From IMG/VR virus record IMGVR_UViG_3300032323_001121, positions 1 to 61,406 of that record: a stretch of 61,406 nucleotides of DNA; one strand, written 5' to 3'. The notes beneath the pieces were generated by a model. It made no database searches. It was given only the letters and a program-made list of their open reading frames with translations, and was not told the DNA's origin. Source of the DNA: a virus. Of the stretch, positions 1-10,342 are shown piece after piece. Every line of letters begins with the position of its first letter. The stretch's first letter is position 1. The position numbers and the translations under genes are program-made.

Positions 1-1
1 A

Positions 2-3000
2 GTTCAAGGTGTTCAGGGAGTTCAAGGAACTATAGGTATCGGTTCTACTGGTGCTCAAGGAACTCAAGGAACTCAAGGAACACAGGGTACTCAGGGTGTT
101 CAAGGAGTTCAAGGAACTCAAGGAGTTCAAGGTGTTCAAGGAATTACTGGTCCAGTAGCAGGTTCTGCTAATCAAGTTGTTTATAAAGATGTTTCAAATA
201 ATCCTGCTGGTTCAGGAAACTTAACATTTGATGGTTCCAATCTTTTTGTTGGTGGAAACATTACTATCGGTGGTACATCAGCATTCCTTGCTGTTAATGA
301 ACTTAGAGTTAAAGATAAAGATATTATACTTGGAATTACAACCAATGCCTCCAATCAGGATGTTTCTACTGATACAACAGCAAATCACGGTGGTATTGCT
401 ATTGCTTCCACAGAAGGCACCCCATTAATTGATATTAATGCTGGTTTACCTACTGATAGCATTCCAACCACATATAAGCAAATTATGTGGTTAAAGTCTG
501 GTTCTTTTACTGGATTGAATACAGATGCTTGGATATTTAATTATGGAGTTGGTATTGGTTCTACTCAAGTTCCTTATGGAGTTAGACTTGCTGCTGGTGC
601 TATTAATGTTTTAGACAATAAACTAAATGTAAACGGTGATATTGATTTTAGTGGATCATTCTACCAAAATGGAAGTCCATTTGTAGCATCAAGATGGTCT
701 GCTGGAACTGGAGATAATATTTACAGATTGAATGGTAATGTTGGTATAGGAACCATAAATCCCCAATCAGCATTAGATGTTCGTGGTGCAATTACCGTTG
801 GTGTAGGAACGGTTGGTATAAATTCCATCACATCAACAACTGATATTCAATCTTGGCATTACACTAACAAATCAAAAACTCCTGGTGATGATACTTCACC
901 ACAAGCAATTTATGTTGGTGCAGCAGGAACTGCAATGTTCATGGTCGGTGATAGTGGAAATGATGTTAATCAATACACACTTTCAACACCTTATGATGTA
1001 AGCACTGCTGGTGTTTCTGTTGGAGTATTCTCTGTTGCAACACAAGAAACTAATCCACTTGGAATTGACTTTAATCCAAGTGGAACAAAAATGTTTATTA
1101 GTGGGCAAACTGGTGTTGCTCCTCTAATTGTAGGTGGTGAATATGTTCACGAATATTCATTATCAACTGCTTGGACGGTATCTAGTGCTGGATACACTAC
1201 GAGTTTTAATGTAACGGCACAAGATACTGCTCCACAAGGAGTTACTTTTGGTGATAGTGGTTCCAAGATGTATGTGGTTGGTGCTACAAATGATGCTGTC
1301 TATCAATATTCACTTTCTACACCATACAGTATTGCTTCTGGTGTAACTTATGATAGTATTTCACTGATCTTAGGAACAAACCCACTTATATTAGAAACTG
1401 CACCAATTGATATTTCATTCAATTCCACAGGAACTGTATTGTGGGTTGTTGGAAGCACTAATGATAGAATTTATGAATTCCGTTTAGGAACTGCTTGGGA
1501 TATTTCTACTGCTGTATTTTATGATGATGTTTATGTTGGATTTAATGAAATCACAGTAACGGGACTTCATGTAATACCAGAACAAAATGTTGCTTATATT
1601 GTTGGTTCTAGTAGTGATACAATATATCAATATTCTACAAATACACCAGCAATTCAGATTGCTTCTAGTGGTATTTCAAGTGAGTCTTCAATTGTCCTGA
1701 ATAATGAAACCAGAGTAAAAGATAAGTTATATGTCAAAGGACTTGCACATTTTGATAATAGCATTCTTACGCAATCAGATCTTACAGTTAATAGTGGTGC
1801 AACTGTTGCTGGTACTGTAACCGCAGGTGCTGTAACTGTAACTGGTACATTAACTGGAAATGCTGCAGTAACTTTTGATACAACCACATCCAATATTAAC
1901 CTAGCAACCTCACAAACCACAGGAACTCTTATACTTGGAGGAACTACAACAGCAACTGGTACAATCACGGTAGGAAGAGGAACAACATCACAAACCACCA
2001 ATATTCAAGCAGGTGTTACAGTTTCAGGTCAACAAAAGACAATCAACTTTGGTACTGGTGGTGCTTCTGGGTCAAGAACTTTAATCACTGTTGGTTCTGC
2101 GACTGCTGGTGCTGCAAGTACTGTTGCAATCAATCCGGGAACTAATTTAATTCTTGGTTTAACAACAGCAACTCCAACAGGAACAACATTACAACCACTT
2201 CAAGTTGGTAGTGCATCAAGTGTTCAAGGTGCTTATGTTTCTGGTAATCTTGGAGTTGGTGTTACAAATCCAGCATATAATATTGATGTAACTGGAAGTG
2301 TTGGAATTACAACAACATCTGGTGATATTTTAATTTTATCTTCTACTCTCTCTAACGGTAGAACCTCAATTATATTAAACACAAATGGAAATGACTGGGA
2401 ATTAGGTTCAAGAGGTTCTGGTGCCTCTCCTATAAACTCTTTCTACATTTATGATAGAAATGCTAGTGCTTATAGACAAGTTATTGACCCATCTGGTAAT
2501 GTTTTATTAGGTGGTACAACAGCAGCAACAGGAACAGCATCACAACCACTTCAAGTATTTGGTGGTGCTTATGTTTCTGGTAATCTTGGAGTTGGTAATA
2601 CTAATGGTGAGGGAATAAAATTATTTGTTTCTCAAGGTGCTCCTGCTGCTAATAGACCTGTTGCTTTAATCACAGACGATGGCACAATACCCACAATGAC
2701 TAGTGGGGCAACTTTAAGAATTTCAAATGATGGTAGTGGTAGTACTTTTGCTTTATTGGAAGCTGAATCTAATGCTGGAAAATTAGTTTTTACTAATGCC
2801 GGTAATCTTGGAGTTGGAACCACCAATCCAAGTTCTACTTTGGATGTTCGTGCTACTGGTGCAACAATAAGAGTACAAAATCCAGCAGTATCAAATTATA
2901 GTGTATTACTTGATGCAAATACTGGTGGTCCAAAAATATCAATTGGACAAAATGGAGATAATGTTTTTATAGACTTTGGTGCTTATACTGGCATCAACAA

Positions 3001-5080
3001 CCTTGATACTAAAAACAGAGACCTAAGAATATTCTCCACTGCCGCACCAAATGCTTTCACTTTACAACAAAGCACAGGAAATATTGGTATAAACACCACA
3101 AATCCATCAGACCCATTAGATGTAAATGGAAATATAAGAGTTCGTTCTGGCCTTAAAGATTATTATGGAAATGTAGGTGCTGCTGGATCTATTTTAACTG
3201 TTGTGGGTGCTGGTGTTGGTGTTTCTTGGACCACTCCATTTGCTGCTGGTCTTCAAGGTGTTCAAGGTACTCAAGGAGTACAAGGTCTTCAAGGACTTCA
3301 AGGTACTCAAGGAACTATAGGTATTGGTTCTACTGGTGCTCAAGGTATCCAAGGAACTCAGGGTCTTCAAGGTCTTCAAGGACTTCAAGGAACTATAGGT
3401 ATTGGTTCTACTGGTGCTCAAGGAGTACAAGGTCTTCAAGGACTTCAAGGACTTCAAGGAACTATAGGTATTGGTTCTACTGGTGCTCAAGGAGTACAAG
3501 GTCTTCAAGGACTTCAAGGTACTCAAGGAACTATAGGTATTGGTTCTACTGGTGCTCAAGGTATCCAAGGAACTCAGGGTACTCAAGGTACTTCTGGTCC
3601 TTCTACAACTATTAATGCTGATGATGATACTTCAACCACAACTCTTTATCCAGTTATGGTTGGGGCAACTGGAAGCAATCAAACTGCAAAAGCAAGAAGT
3701 ACTGCTACTGCACTTAGTTTTAATGCAAGTACTAATGTATTAACTGCTTCTCAACTTGATTTATCGGCAAATGCAACGGCAAATGACTCCGTTCTTTACT
3801 TGTCTGGTACTCCAACTTCAGCAAGTGGTACAAATGGACTCTTTGGTATTGGAGCACTCAATTTCTCTGATACTGATATTATTGCTAATTTTACACATAA
3901 TGTAAATGGTTATGCACAAGTAGTTGTACAAAATAAAAATAGTGGTGCTAGTTCTTCTGCCGATATTATTGTTAATAATGACCGTGCTGCTGGTACAACT
4001 TATTATGGTGACTTTGGTATTAATGGAACCACCTTCTCTGCTGGTGGTGTATTTGGAGATGTTGATGGTACTTATCTTTATGCTGCTGGTGGTACTCTTA
4101 CATTAGGTTCTTTGAATGATTATGCTGTTAAAATTGCTACAAACAATACAGAAAGAGTAAGAATTAATGCAACTGGTGTTGGTATTGGGACCACAAATCC
4201 TCAATCGCAACTTCATATAACAGGGCAGTTCCAATCCACACAAGCAAACTCCACAACAACTGGTGGTGGACAAATCTACCTGAATGGTGCTACAGGAAAT
4301 AGAATTGATTTTAATACGAATGGTGTTGCTGCTCCTGCATTCACAACAAGAAGTGCAGGAACTAAGTTAGTTTTATATCCCAGTATTAGTGGTTCAGGAG
4401 TTGATTTTGCATTTGGTATTCAAAGTGCAACTTTGTGGTCTTCAGTTCCAGAATTTGTATCTGCATACCAATTCCGTTGGTATGGTGGAACCACACAACT
4501 CGCAGACCTCAAAGGAACTGGTGAGTTCTTATTAGGTTCTTCAACTCTCACAGGAACCGCAACACAAAGACTTCAAGTTACTGGTGGTGCTTATGTTTCT
4601 GGTAATCTTGGAGTTGGTGTTACTAATCCAGCATCAAATACCCAAGTCGCAATCGCAGGAACATTTGGTATTAGTGAGGTTGGTGGTGCTGGAACAAGAA
4701 CTTTATTTACTTCAAGCGTTTCTGGGTTCACTCTAAATCATAATGATAATAGTCAAATTACATTCCAGACATTAGGAACTAATAGACTTACATATTCTCA
4801 TTCTTCTAACTTCTGGACTATTCCTGCTGGTATTCCATTCCTTGTAGGAACAGGAACTTCAACAGGAACCGCATCACAAAGACTTCAAGTTGATGGTGGT
4901 GCTTATGTTTCTGGTTCTGTTGGTATTGGAACTGCAAGTCCAGCATTCACAGCAGATATTGCAGGAGACGCAAGAGTAACCTCCACAAACAAAATGAGAT
5001 TTGGTGGAACTGCAGGAACCACAAACTTCTATATACAGTACAACTCAACTGCAAATAGTTTGGACTTTGTAGCAGGATAA
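2..5080 (+). CDS. Long tail-fibre/adhesin with collagen-like GXQ repeats (5' end outside window)
   Basis: Open from the first complete codon of the window, so the N-terminus is missing; an internal ATG at 485 is not the start. About 1690 residues are visible. Collagen-like Gly-X-Gln triplets (GVQG, GLQG, GTQG, with the unit GTIGIGSTGAQG) occupy about residues 1-50 and 1080-1200. Between and after them are beta-rich fibre segments with recurring motifs GGAYVSGNLGVG and VGIGTTNPxSxLDV, which are typical of phage fibre shafts upstream of S74 chaperones. The collagen part lacks proline, so it differs from hydroxyproline collagen. It is followed after 4 bp by another fibre gene, suggesting one late operon. 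Family: host-recognition fibre (known type); exact receptor unknown. Confidence 0.85.
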   Translation, partial: VQGVQGVQGTIGIGSTGAQGTQGTQGTQGTQGVQGVQGTQGVQGVQGITGPVAGSANQVVYKDVSNNPAGSGNLTFDGSNLFVGGNITIGGTSAFLAVNELRVKDKDIILGITTNASNQDVSTDTTANHGGIAIASTEGTPLIDINAGLPTDSIPTTYKQIMWLKSGSFTGLNTDAWIFNYGVGIGSTQVPYGVRLAAGAINVLDNKLNVNGDIDFSGSFYQNGSPFVASRWSAGTGDNIYRLNGNVGIGTINPQSALDVRGAITVGVGTVGINSITSTTDIQSWHYTNKSKTPGDDTSPQAIYVGAAGTAMFMVGDSGNDVNQYTLSTPYDVSTAGVSVGVFSVATQETNPLGIDFNPSGTKMFISGQTGVAPLIVGGEYVHEYSLSTAWTVSSAGYTTSFNVTAQDTAPQGVTFGDSGSKMYVVGATNDAVYQYSLSTPYSIASGVTYDSISLILGTNPLILETAPIDISFNSTGTVLWVVGSTNDRIYEFRLGTAWDISTAVFYDDVYVGFNEITVTGLHVIPEQNVAYIVGSSSDTIYQYSTNTPAIQIASSGISSESSIVLNNETRVKDKLYVKGLAHFDNSILTQSDLTVNSGATVAGTVTAGAVTVTGTLTGNAAVTFDTTTSNINLATSQTTGTLILGGTTTATGTITVGRGTTSQTTNIQAGVTVSGQQKTINFGTGGASGSRTLITVGSATAGAASTVAINPGTNLILGLTTATPTGTTLQPLQVGSASSVQGAYVSGNLGVGVTNPAYNIDVTGSVGITTTSGDILILSSTLSNGRTSIILNTNGNDWELGSRGSGASPINSFYIYDRNASAYRQVIDPSGNVLLGGTTAATGTASQPLQVFGGAYVSGNLGVGNTNGEGIKLFVSQGAPAANRPVALITDDGTIPTMTSGATLRISNDGSGSTFALLEAESNAGKLVFTNAGNLGVGTTNPSSTLDVRATGATIRVQNPAVSNYSVLLDANTGGPKISIGQNGDNVFIDFGAYTGINNLDTKNRDLRIFSTAAPNAFTLQQSTGNIGINTTNPSDPLDVNGNIRVRSGLKDYYGNVGAAGSILTVVGAGVGVSWTTPFAAGLQGVQGTQGVQGLQGLQGTQGTIGIGSTGAQGIQGTQGLQGLQGLQGTIGIGSTGAQGVQGLQGLQGLQGTIGIGSTGAQGVQGLQGLQGTQGTIGIGSTGAQGIQGTQGTQGTSGPSTTINADDDTSTTTLYPVMVGATGSNQTAKARSTATALSFNASTNVLTASQLDLSANATANDSVLYLSGTPTSASGTNGLFGIGALNFSDTDIIANFTHNVNGYAQVVVQNKNSGASSSADIIVNNDRAAGTTYYGDFGINGTTFSAGGVFGDVDGTYLYAAGGTLTLGSLNDYAVKIATNNTERVRINATGVGIGTTNPQSQLHITGQFQSTQANSTTTGGGQIYLNGATGNRIDFNTNGVAAPAFTTRSAGTKLVLYPSISGSGVDFAFGIQSATLWSSVPEFVSAYQFRWYGGTTQLADLKGTGEFLLGSSTLTGTATQRLQVTGGAYVSGNLGVGVTNPASNTQVAIAGTFGISEVGGAGTRTLFTSSVSGFTLNHNDNSQITFQTLGTNRLTYSHSSNFWTIPAGIPFLVGTGTSTGTASQRLQVDGGAYVSGSVGIGTASPAFTADIAGDARVTSTNKMRFGGTAGTTNFYIQYNSTANSLDFVAG

Positions 5081-5084
5081 TATT

Positions 5085-5864
5085 ATGGGTGTTGTAGGAA
5101 GATTAGACCAATATGCATCAATGCTCGCAACTGAGTTTGATGATTACTCTATGAGTGAGAACTTAGTTACTGATAATGCAACAGATTTTAATTATTCTTT
5201 TAATAATCAAATAATAGCAACTGCAAATGATATTGCTCCTGATGGCAGAACAGTTTTATGTAAGCACGATTTAACAGGTGCATCCTCACCATTTCTTAAT
5301 TGTAGAGCAAATCTAACATTAACTGCGGGCACTTATACGATGTCTATGTACTTGAAAGGCACTACAAGTTATAGTGCTTCTTTTGCTTTTGTTGGTGAAA
5401 CTACAAATGAGATATACTCAAATACAGCAAATATAACAACTGCGTGGCAAAGATTTACTCTAACTTTCACTTTGATTGCAACTCAAACTTCATCAAGACT
5501 TCAATTATTTTTTAGTACTCAAGGACAGGGAAAAGTTGTTTCTGTTTTGGAGGCACAATTGGAAAGAGGTTCAGTAGCAACGGACTATACATCAAGACCA
5601 TCAGGTACAGCAATCAATAGAGTTTTACCAGCAACAACAAACACAAACATCACAGGACTTGGAACATATTATAGTTCTGGATTTGATGAGAATGTTGGTT
5701 TTACTACTTTTCTTTCTGCAAATATCTTTCCTCCTTATGACCTTGTATATGATGAATTTGGAGGAACTCTATTTGGTGCAGGGCAAGGAAGATATATGAG
5801 ACAAAATACTGATAAGTCGGTGATTGTTTATAATGAGATTGATGAAGTCACAACTATTTACTAA
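5085..5864 (+). CDS. Fibre-associated protein with lectin/CBM-like beta-sandwich
   Basis: 259 residues starting 4 bp after the large fibre gene. Residues ~75-165 read as a jelly-roll carbohydrate-binding type domain: alternating Thr/Ser-rich strands, the segment AWQRFTLTFT, and the ending EAQLERGSVATDYTSRP, which is common in phage tail proteins at the edge of such domains. The C-terminus (GAGQGRYMRQNTDKS and an acidic tail) is not recognised. Probably a distal fibre or tip component that binds glycans; assignment rests on motif style and position, not on a search. Confidence 0.65.
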   Translation: MGVVGRLDQYASMLATEFDDYSMSENLVTDNATDFNYSFNNQIIATANDIAPDGRTVLCKHDLTGASSPFLNCRANLTLTAGTYTMSMYLKGTTSYSASFAFVGETTNEIYSNTANITTAWQRFTLTFTLIATQTSSRLQLFFSTQGQGKVVSVLEAQLERGSVATDYTSRPSGTAINRVLPATTNTNITGLGTYYSSGFDENVGFTTFLSANIFPPYDLVYDEFGGTLFGAGQGRYMRQNTDKSVIVYNEIDEVTTIY

Positions 5865-5866
5865 CA

Positions 5867-5874
5867 CATAAATA
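5867..5874 (+). promoter_or_regulatory. T4-type late promoter CATAAATA
   Basis: CATAAATA lies 21 nt upstream of the ATG at 5896. The same NATAAATA octamer stands 16-24 nt before many late genes here. It matches the T4 gp55/gp33-dependent late promoter consensus TATAAATA. Confidence 0.6.
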
Positions 5875-5895
5875 TAACAAAGGTATTCATTAATT

Positions 5896-8800
5896 ATGGC
5901 AAGAAAGGCAATACTGGAAACTGGATATACATTCACTCCTTCCACAAATACTATCGTTATTCCTCGTGTTATACCAAGGGAACGATTAATACTGATTACC
6001 AATGTAACGACGAACACGGTAATCTATAATTTCTCTGACTCAAACCTAAAAGCAAATACTTATACTGTATCAACGACTGGTGGTACGAATACAACCACAT
6101 TAGTATTGAATTATAATACTTCTGGAATGTTGAGTACTGATAAACTTCAAATCACCGTAGATGAGTATGATGAGAAGTTTACACCTTCTGAAGTATATGT
6201 AGACCCAGTAAACAAGTTCCGTACATCATCACCACAAGCACTGATTGATACTGACTTTGAGTATGGTACTCAAATCTCCAAGTGGGAGAATATTGCAATG
6301 ATTAACAATCGTCCTTTTGCCTTTCCTTCCTCAGTAGGTATAACTGGAATTGGTACAATGACACTACCAACCAATTCCAGAACAGTCACAGTTTTAGTTG
6401 GTGCGAGTGGAACTACAACCGTTCCTGGAATTGGAACAGCAATTACGGTACAGGATACTTATTTGAATATTGCAAATGGAAACTTCATTATAGAAAGTGT
6501 TGGTGCTGGTAGAACAAACTTTACATATACCGCAAGAGCAACAAATACTGGATTAGTCACTAGTATTTTTGATCCTAATAAGACTGGTATTTTTAGTGGA
6601 ACAGTTTATTCTGGTGCTGCGATTGGGGGAACTCCAACATTTACCTCTGTTGGAACTGCGGTCACTGTAACTACATCAGTTCCTCACGGACTTGCAATTG
6701 GAAATGAGGTTTCGATTGTTGGAACTTCACAGACAAATGCAAATGGTTCTCATATTGTTTCTGGTATTACAAGTTCAAGAACCTTTACTTATTATACAAA
6801 TACTGCACCAGGAGGAGCTCCAAGTGGTGGTTTAGTTTATGTAAGACCACAAGGACAATTTTTACATAGACCATTTGATGGTGGAGTATTCTTTACAAGT
6901 AATGCAAATGGTAACTTTGAGACGGCAACTCGTCAAACAAGAAGATATTTCCGTTATCAATCTGGTAAGGGTCTTCAAGTTAGTTCTGGTACAATTATCA
7001 AACCAAATCTACAAATTGATTCACTAACTGCTACTGGAATCAGTATTGGTAGTACAATTAATGTACAAACAAAAGAACAACACAATATTCAGGCAGCAAC
7101 TCCAGGAACTCAAATCACAATTATTGGTGCAGACCAAACTGGATATAATCAAACTTATAGTGTAACTTCTGTAACTGGTTATAATACTTTCCAAGTGACT
7201 GCAACTGCAGGACTTACAACTACAACAGCATCTGGTAATTATAGTTGTAATGTTGCGAGTTGGTATGGATGTGCAAATCGTCTTGGAATATTTGATTCTC
7301 AAAACGGCATTTTCTTTGAGTTTGATGGACAAACACTCTTTGCAGTTCGTAGAAGTTCTACCTTCCAACTCGCAGGTAAAGTAACTGTAACGAGTGGAAT
7401 CAATACAGTAACACAAACAAATGCGTCATTCCCAACGGCATTTTCAAAACAACTGAATATTGGAGATTTTGTTGTTCTTCGTGGTCAATCCTATCGTGTT
7501 GTTGATATTGCAAGTGATACAAGTTTGACGATTTCTCCTTCTTATAGAGGAGCATCGGCAGAATACGTCATTATGTCAGAAACAATTGATACAAAATATC
7601 CACAATCATCCTGGAATATTGATAAGTGTGATGGTACTGGACCTTCTGGTTATAACATTGACCTCACCAAGATGCAGATGTTCTATATGGACTATTCTTG
7701 GTATGGTGCTGGATTTATTCGTTGGGGATTTAGAGGTCCAGATGGTAATGTATTTTATTGTCATAAAGTTATAAACAATAATGTCAATACCGAAGCATAT
7801 ATGCGTTCTGGCAACCTACCAGCACGTTATGAAAGTGAAAGCAGACCACCAACAACTCAAATCAATACTTCTTTAGGTGCATCTGATACTACTGTTGGTG
7901 TAGCAAGTACTGCAGGTTTCCCACCTGCTGGAACATTACTGATTAGAAATGCAGAAATTTATGAGTATGTGAATTATACTGGTATTGGTACAACTGCATT
8001 TACTGGATTAACCAGAGGAAAATCTGGTAATACTTCTCTTGCTCTTACGGTTGCAGCAAGTTCAAATGTAGCAACTGCAACTACAACAAACCTACAAGTT
8101 GGGCAAAGAATTATAGGTGCTGGAAACACAGGTTTCCCCGAGGGTACTTATATTAGTGCTATTGGTTCTGGAACTATCACATTAAGTAATGCAGCAACAG
8201 GAGTAAACCCAACAGTGCGAGCAGTTCCAATGGGTTCACCAGTTGGAGTAGCATTTACTTATTCTCCAACTGACCCTGTTGCTGTTGAACTTGCATTCCC
8301 AACTTATGGGCCTTCTATTTCTCACTGGGGTACTAGTGTGATTATGGATGGACGATTTGATGATGATAAATCTTTGGTCTTTGTTTATGGTCAGTCTAAT
8401 GCACTTGCTATTGGAGCAAGTTCAACCAGAGCACTATTTTCAATTCGTGTATCACCTTCTGTTGATAATGGTATCTCTGCAGGATTTGGTTCAAGAGAAT
8501 TGATTAATAGAATGCAATTAACACTTAGGGCACTTGATGTTGCTGCAATTCCTCAATCAGGTAATGCAAACTTACTTGTTCAGGCATTTTTGAATGGAAC
8601 TCCAAGTACTGCAACAACTTGGACAAATGCTGTTGGTAATGTTACTGGTCGTATCAATTCATCTCTTGCACAAATTGCAGATTATGCTGGTATTACTACT
8701 ACAACTGTAAGTGGTGGTGAGGTTACTGCTGGTTTCTTCGTGGGTTCTGGTGCAAACTCAATTGACCTTTCACAAGTTAGAGATCTTGGTAATTCAATTA

Positions 8801-8937
8801 TTGGTGGTGGAGGAACTACTGCTAATACTCAAATTTATCCAGACGGACCTGACACACTATCAATTGTGGTTACTAACCTTACATCAATACCTTGTAATGT
8901 GTTTGGTCGTTTATCCTGGACAGAGGCACAAGCATAA
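5896..8937 (+). CDS. Large virion structural protein (fibre/baseplate-associated)
   Basis: 1013 residues, Ser/Thr/Gly-rich and beta-strand-rich throughout, with no enzyme motif and no collagen or propeller repeats. The N-terminus (MARKAILETGYTFTPS) is followed by several Ig-like or beta-sandwich segments with repeated TVTSVTGYNTFQVTA-like strands, and the C-terminus ends FGRLSWTEAQA. Proteins of this style occur in the fibre regions of T4-type cyanophages as virion structural proteins; precise function unknown. It has its own late promoter and ends 3 bp before the S74 gene. Confidence 0.7.
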   Translation: MARKAILETGYTFTPSTNTIVIPRVIPRERLILITNVTTNTVIYNFSDSNLKANTYTVSTTGGTNTTTLVLNYNTSGMLSTDKLQITVDEYDEKFTPSEVYVDPVNKFRTSSPQALIDTDFEYGTQISKWENIAMINNRPFAFPSSVGITGIGTMTLPTNSRTVTVLVGASGTTTVPGIGTAITVQDTYLNIANGNFIIESVGAGRTNFTYTARATNTGLVTSIFDPNKTGIFSGTVYSGAAIGGTPTFTSVGTAVTVTTSVPHGLAIGNEVSIVGTSQTNANGSHIVSGITSSRTFTYYTNTAPGGAPSGGLVYVRPQGQFLHRPFDGGVFFTSNANGNFETATRQTRRYFRYQSGKGLQVSSGTIIKPNLQIDSLTATGISIGSTINVQTKEQHNIQAATPGTQITIIGADQTGYNQTYSVTSVTGYNTFQVTATAGLTTTTASGNYSCNVASWYGCANRLGIFDSQNGIFFEFDGQTLFAVRRSSTFQLAGKVTVTSGINTVTQTNASFPTAFSKQLNIGDFVVLRGQSYRVVDIASDTSLTISPSYRGASAEYVIMSETIDTKYPQSSWNIDKCDGTGPSGYNIDLTKMQMFYMDYSWYGAGFIRWGFRGPDGNVFYCHKVINNNVNTEAYMRSGNLPARYESESRPPTTQINTSLGASDTTVGVASTAGFPPAGTLLIRNAEIYEYVNYTGIGTTAFTGLTRGKSGNTSLALTVAASSNVATATTTNLQVGQRIIGAGNTGFPEGTYISAIGSGTITLSNAATGVNPTVRAVPMGSPVGVAFTYSPTDPVAVELAFPTYGPSISHWGTSVIMDGRFDDDKSLVFVYGQSNALAIGASSTRALFSIRVSPSVDNGISAGFGSRELINRMQLTLRALDVAAIPQSGNANLLVQAFLNGTPSTATTWTNAVGNVTGRINSSLAQIADYAGITTTTVSGGEVTAGFFVGSGANSIDLSQVRDLGNSIIGGGGTTANTQIYPDGPDTLSIVVTNLTSIPCNVFGRLSWTEAQA

Positions 8938-8940
8938 TAG

Positions 8941-9348
8941 ATGGCAAAACTTAAATCTGGCACACGAATTTACGGAACCGCAACGATTGATACGAGTGTT
9001 GTTGTAGGTTCTGGTGTTACTATTACAACAAATGGAATTAATGTAGTTGGTGTTGTAACTGCTACTGATTTCAACTCAGCATCAGATTTAAGTTTAAAAA
9101 CTAATATACAATCAATATCAAATCCAATTGATAAAATTCTTCAAATTAATGGTGTAACATTTAATTGGAGGGAGAGCAACAAACCTTCTGTTGGTATTAT
9201 TGCACAAGAGATTGAAAAAGTTTTTCCAGAATTAGTAAATGGAGAAAATCCAAAAACAGTGAATTATAATGGATTGATTGGATTATTAATTGAAGCAATC
9301 AAGGAACAACAAACTGAAATAAATAATCTTAAAGATAAACTAAAATAA
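8941..9348 (+). CDS. Short fibre-tip protein with S74 intramolecular chaperone domain
   Basis: 135 residues. Residues 1-42 are a short beta stub. From about residue 43 the protein shows the S74 chaperone signature SASDLSLKTNI (family consensus SDxRLKxNI, with the cleavage-site Ser and the Lys), then GVTFNWRES, VGIIAQEIEKVFPELV and a C-terminal helix rich in Q/E/K. In phage fibres this domain trimerises the shaft and is autocleaved. Here it is almost free-standing rather than fused to a large fibre, so it may cap its own short stub or act on neighbouring fibres; the latter is inference. Confidence 0.8.
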   Translation: MAKLKSGTRIYGTATIDTSVVVGSGVTITTNGINVVGVVTATDFNSASDLSLKTNIQSISNPIDKILQINGVTFNWRESNKPSVGIIAQEIEKVFPELVNGENPKTVNYNGLIGLLIEAIKEQQTEINNLKDKLK

Positions 9349-9367
9349 AAAATTTGATTAAATTATT

Positions 9368-10342
9368 ATGAGTTTCGCAAAACTTGCATTAGAAAATGGT
9401 GGAAGTATTCATCCATTAATTATTCCCGCACATTTAACAAATGGGACAGGAATAATGAACCCATCAGTTTTTGTTGATGGAGATAAAATTCTTTTAAATT
9501 TACGTCACGTTAATTATACTTTTTATCATTCGGAAGAAAAACTTTTTCAGCATCAATTTGGTCCATTAACTTACGTGCATCCAGAGCACGATATGCATTT
9601 GAGGACTGATAATTATTATTTGGAATTAAATGATAATTTTGAGATTACTAGATACAATAAAGTCGATACTTCTAAATTTGATACATATGAACCTCAATGG
9701 GAATTTGTTGGACTAGAAGATGCAAGAATATTTCGTTGGGAAGATAAACTTTATCTTTCTGGTGTTCGTAGAGATACTACTACAAATGGTGAGGGAAGAA
9801 TGGAACTCTCTGAAATTGTAGTCAAAGAAAATACAGTAGAAGAAGTTTCAAGATTTCGTATTCCTCCACCAAATGACCCGAATTCTTATTGTGAAAAAAA
9901 TTGGATGCCTTTTTTAGATATTCCCTATCATTATGTGAAATGGTCTAATCCAACTGAAGTAGTAAAGGTAGACCCAGAAAAACAAACTTCACAAACAGTT
10001 CATATGGGAGAATGGATTAATCTTCCCAGAGATTTGAGGGGTGGTTCTCAAATTATTACTTCTGGTGATTATTATATTACCATTACACATGAAGTAGATT
10101 TATTCAATAGTGAAGTTGGAAGAAAAGATGCTGTTTATAGGCATCGTTTTGTTGTATGGGATAAGAAATGGAATATGGTAAAGTATTCTAAAGATTTTTC
10201 ATTTATGACTGGGCACGTTGAATTTTGCGTAGGACTAGCAGAATATAAGGATGATGTATTAATTACGTTTAGTTTTCAGGACAATGCAGCATATTTACTT
10301 CGTTGCCCCATTCAAGTTATAGAGGATTTTATTGATGAATAA
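9368..10342 (+). CDS. Predicted five-bladed beta-propeller carbohydrate enzyme (GH130/GH43-like)
   Basis: 324 residues. Blade-like motifs occur in order: NGTGIMNPSVFVDGD (~25-40), FVGLEDARIFRWEDKLYLSGVR (~117-138; the GLEDAR motif resembles the G-x-E-D-x-R of GH130-type propellers), EKNWMPF (~177), LRGGSQ (~220) and GHVEFCVGLAEY (~280). These suit a glycoside phosphorylase/hydrolase or related propeller that handles host surface glycans. The gene lies between the fibre genes and a glycosyltransferase, whose start overlaps it by 8 bp. Fold fairly likely; reaction not assignable. Confidence 0.6.
   Translation: MSFAKLALENGGSIHPLIIPAHLTNGTGIMNPSVFVDGDKILLNLRHVNYTFYHSEEKLFQHQFGPLTYVHPEHDMHLRTDNYYLELNDNFEITRYNKVDTSKFDTYEPQWEFVGLEDARIFRWEDKLYLSGVRRDTTTNGEGRMELSEIVVKENTVEEVSRFRIPPPNDPNSYCEKNWMPFLDIPYHYVKWSNPTEVVKVDPEKQTSQTVHMGEWINLPRDLRGGSQIITSGDYYITITHEVDLFNSEVGRKDAVYRHRFVVWDKKWNMVKYSKDFSFMTGHVEFCVGLAEYKDDVLITFSFQDNAAYLLRCPIQVIEDFIDE

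Noticed and set aside
3194-3615. Overlapping ORFs on both strands in the collagen-like region
   Set aside because: They arise from the low-complexity repeat and read as Ser/Leu/Thr or Arg/Ser/Tyr strings.
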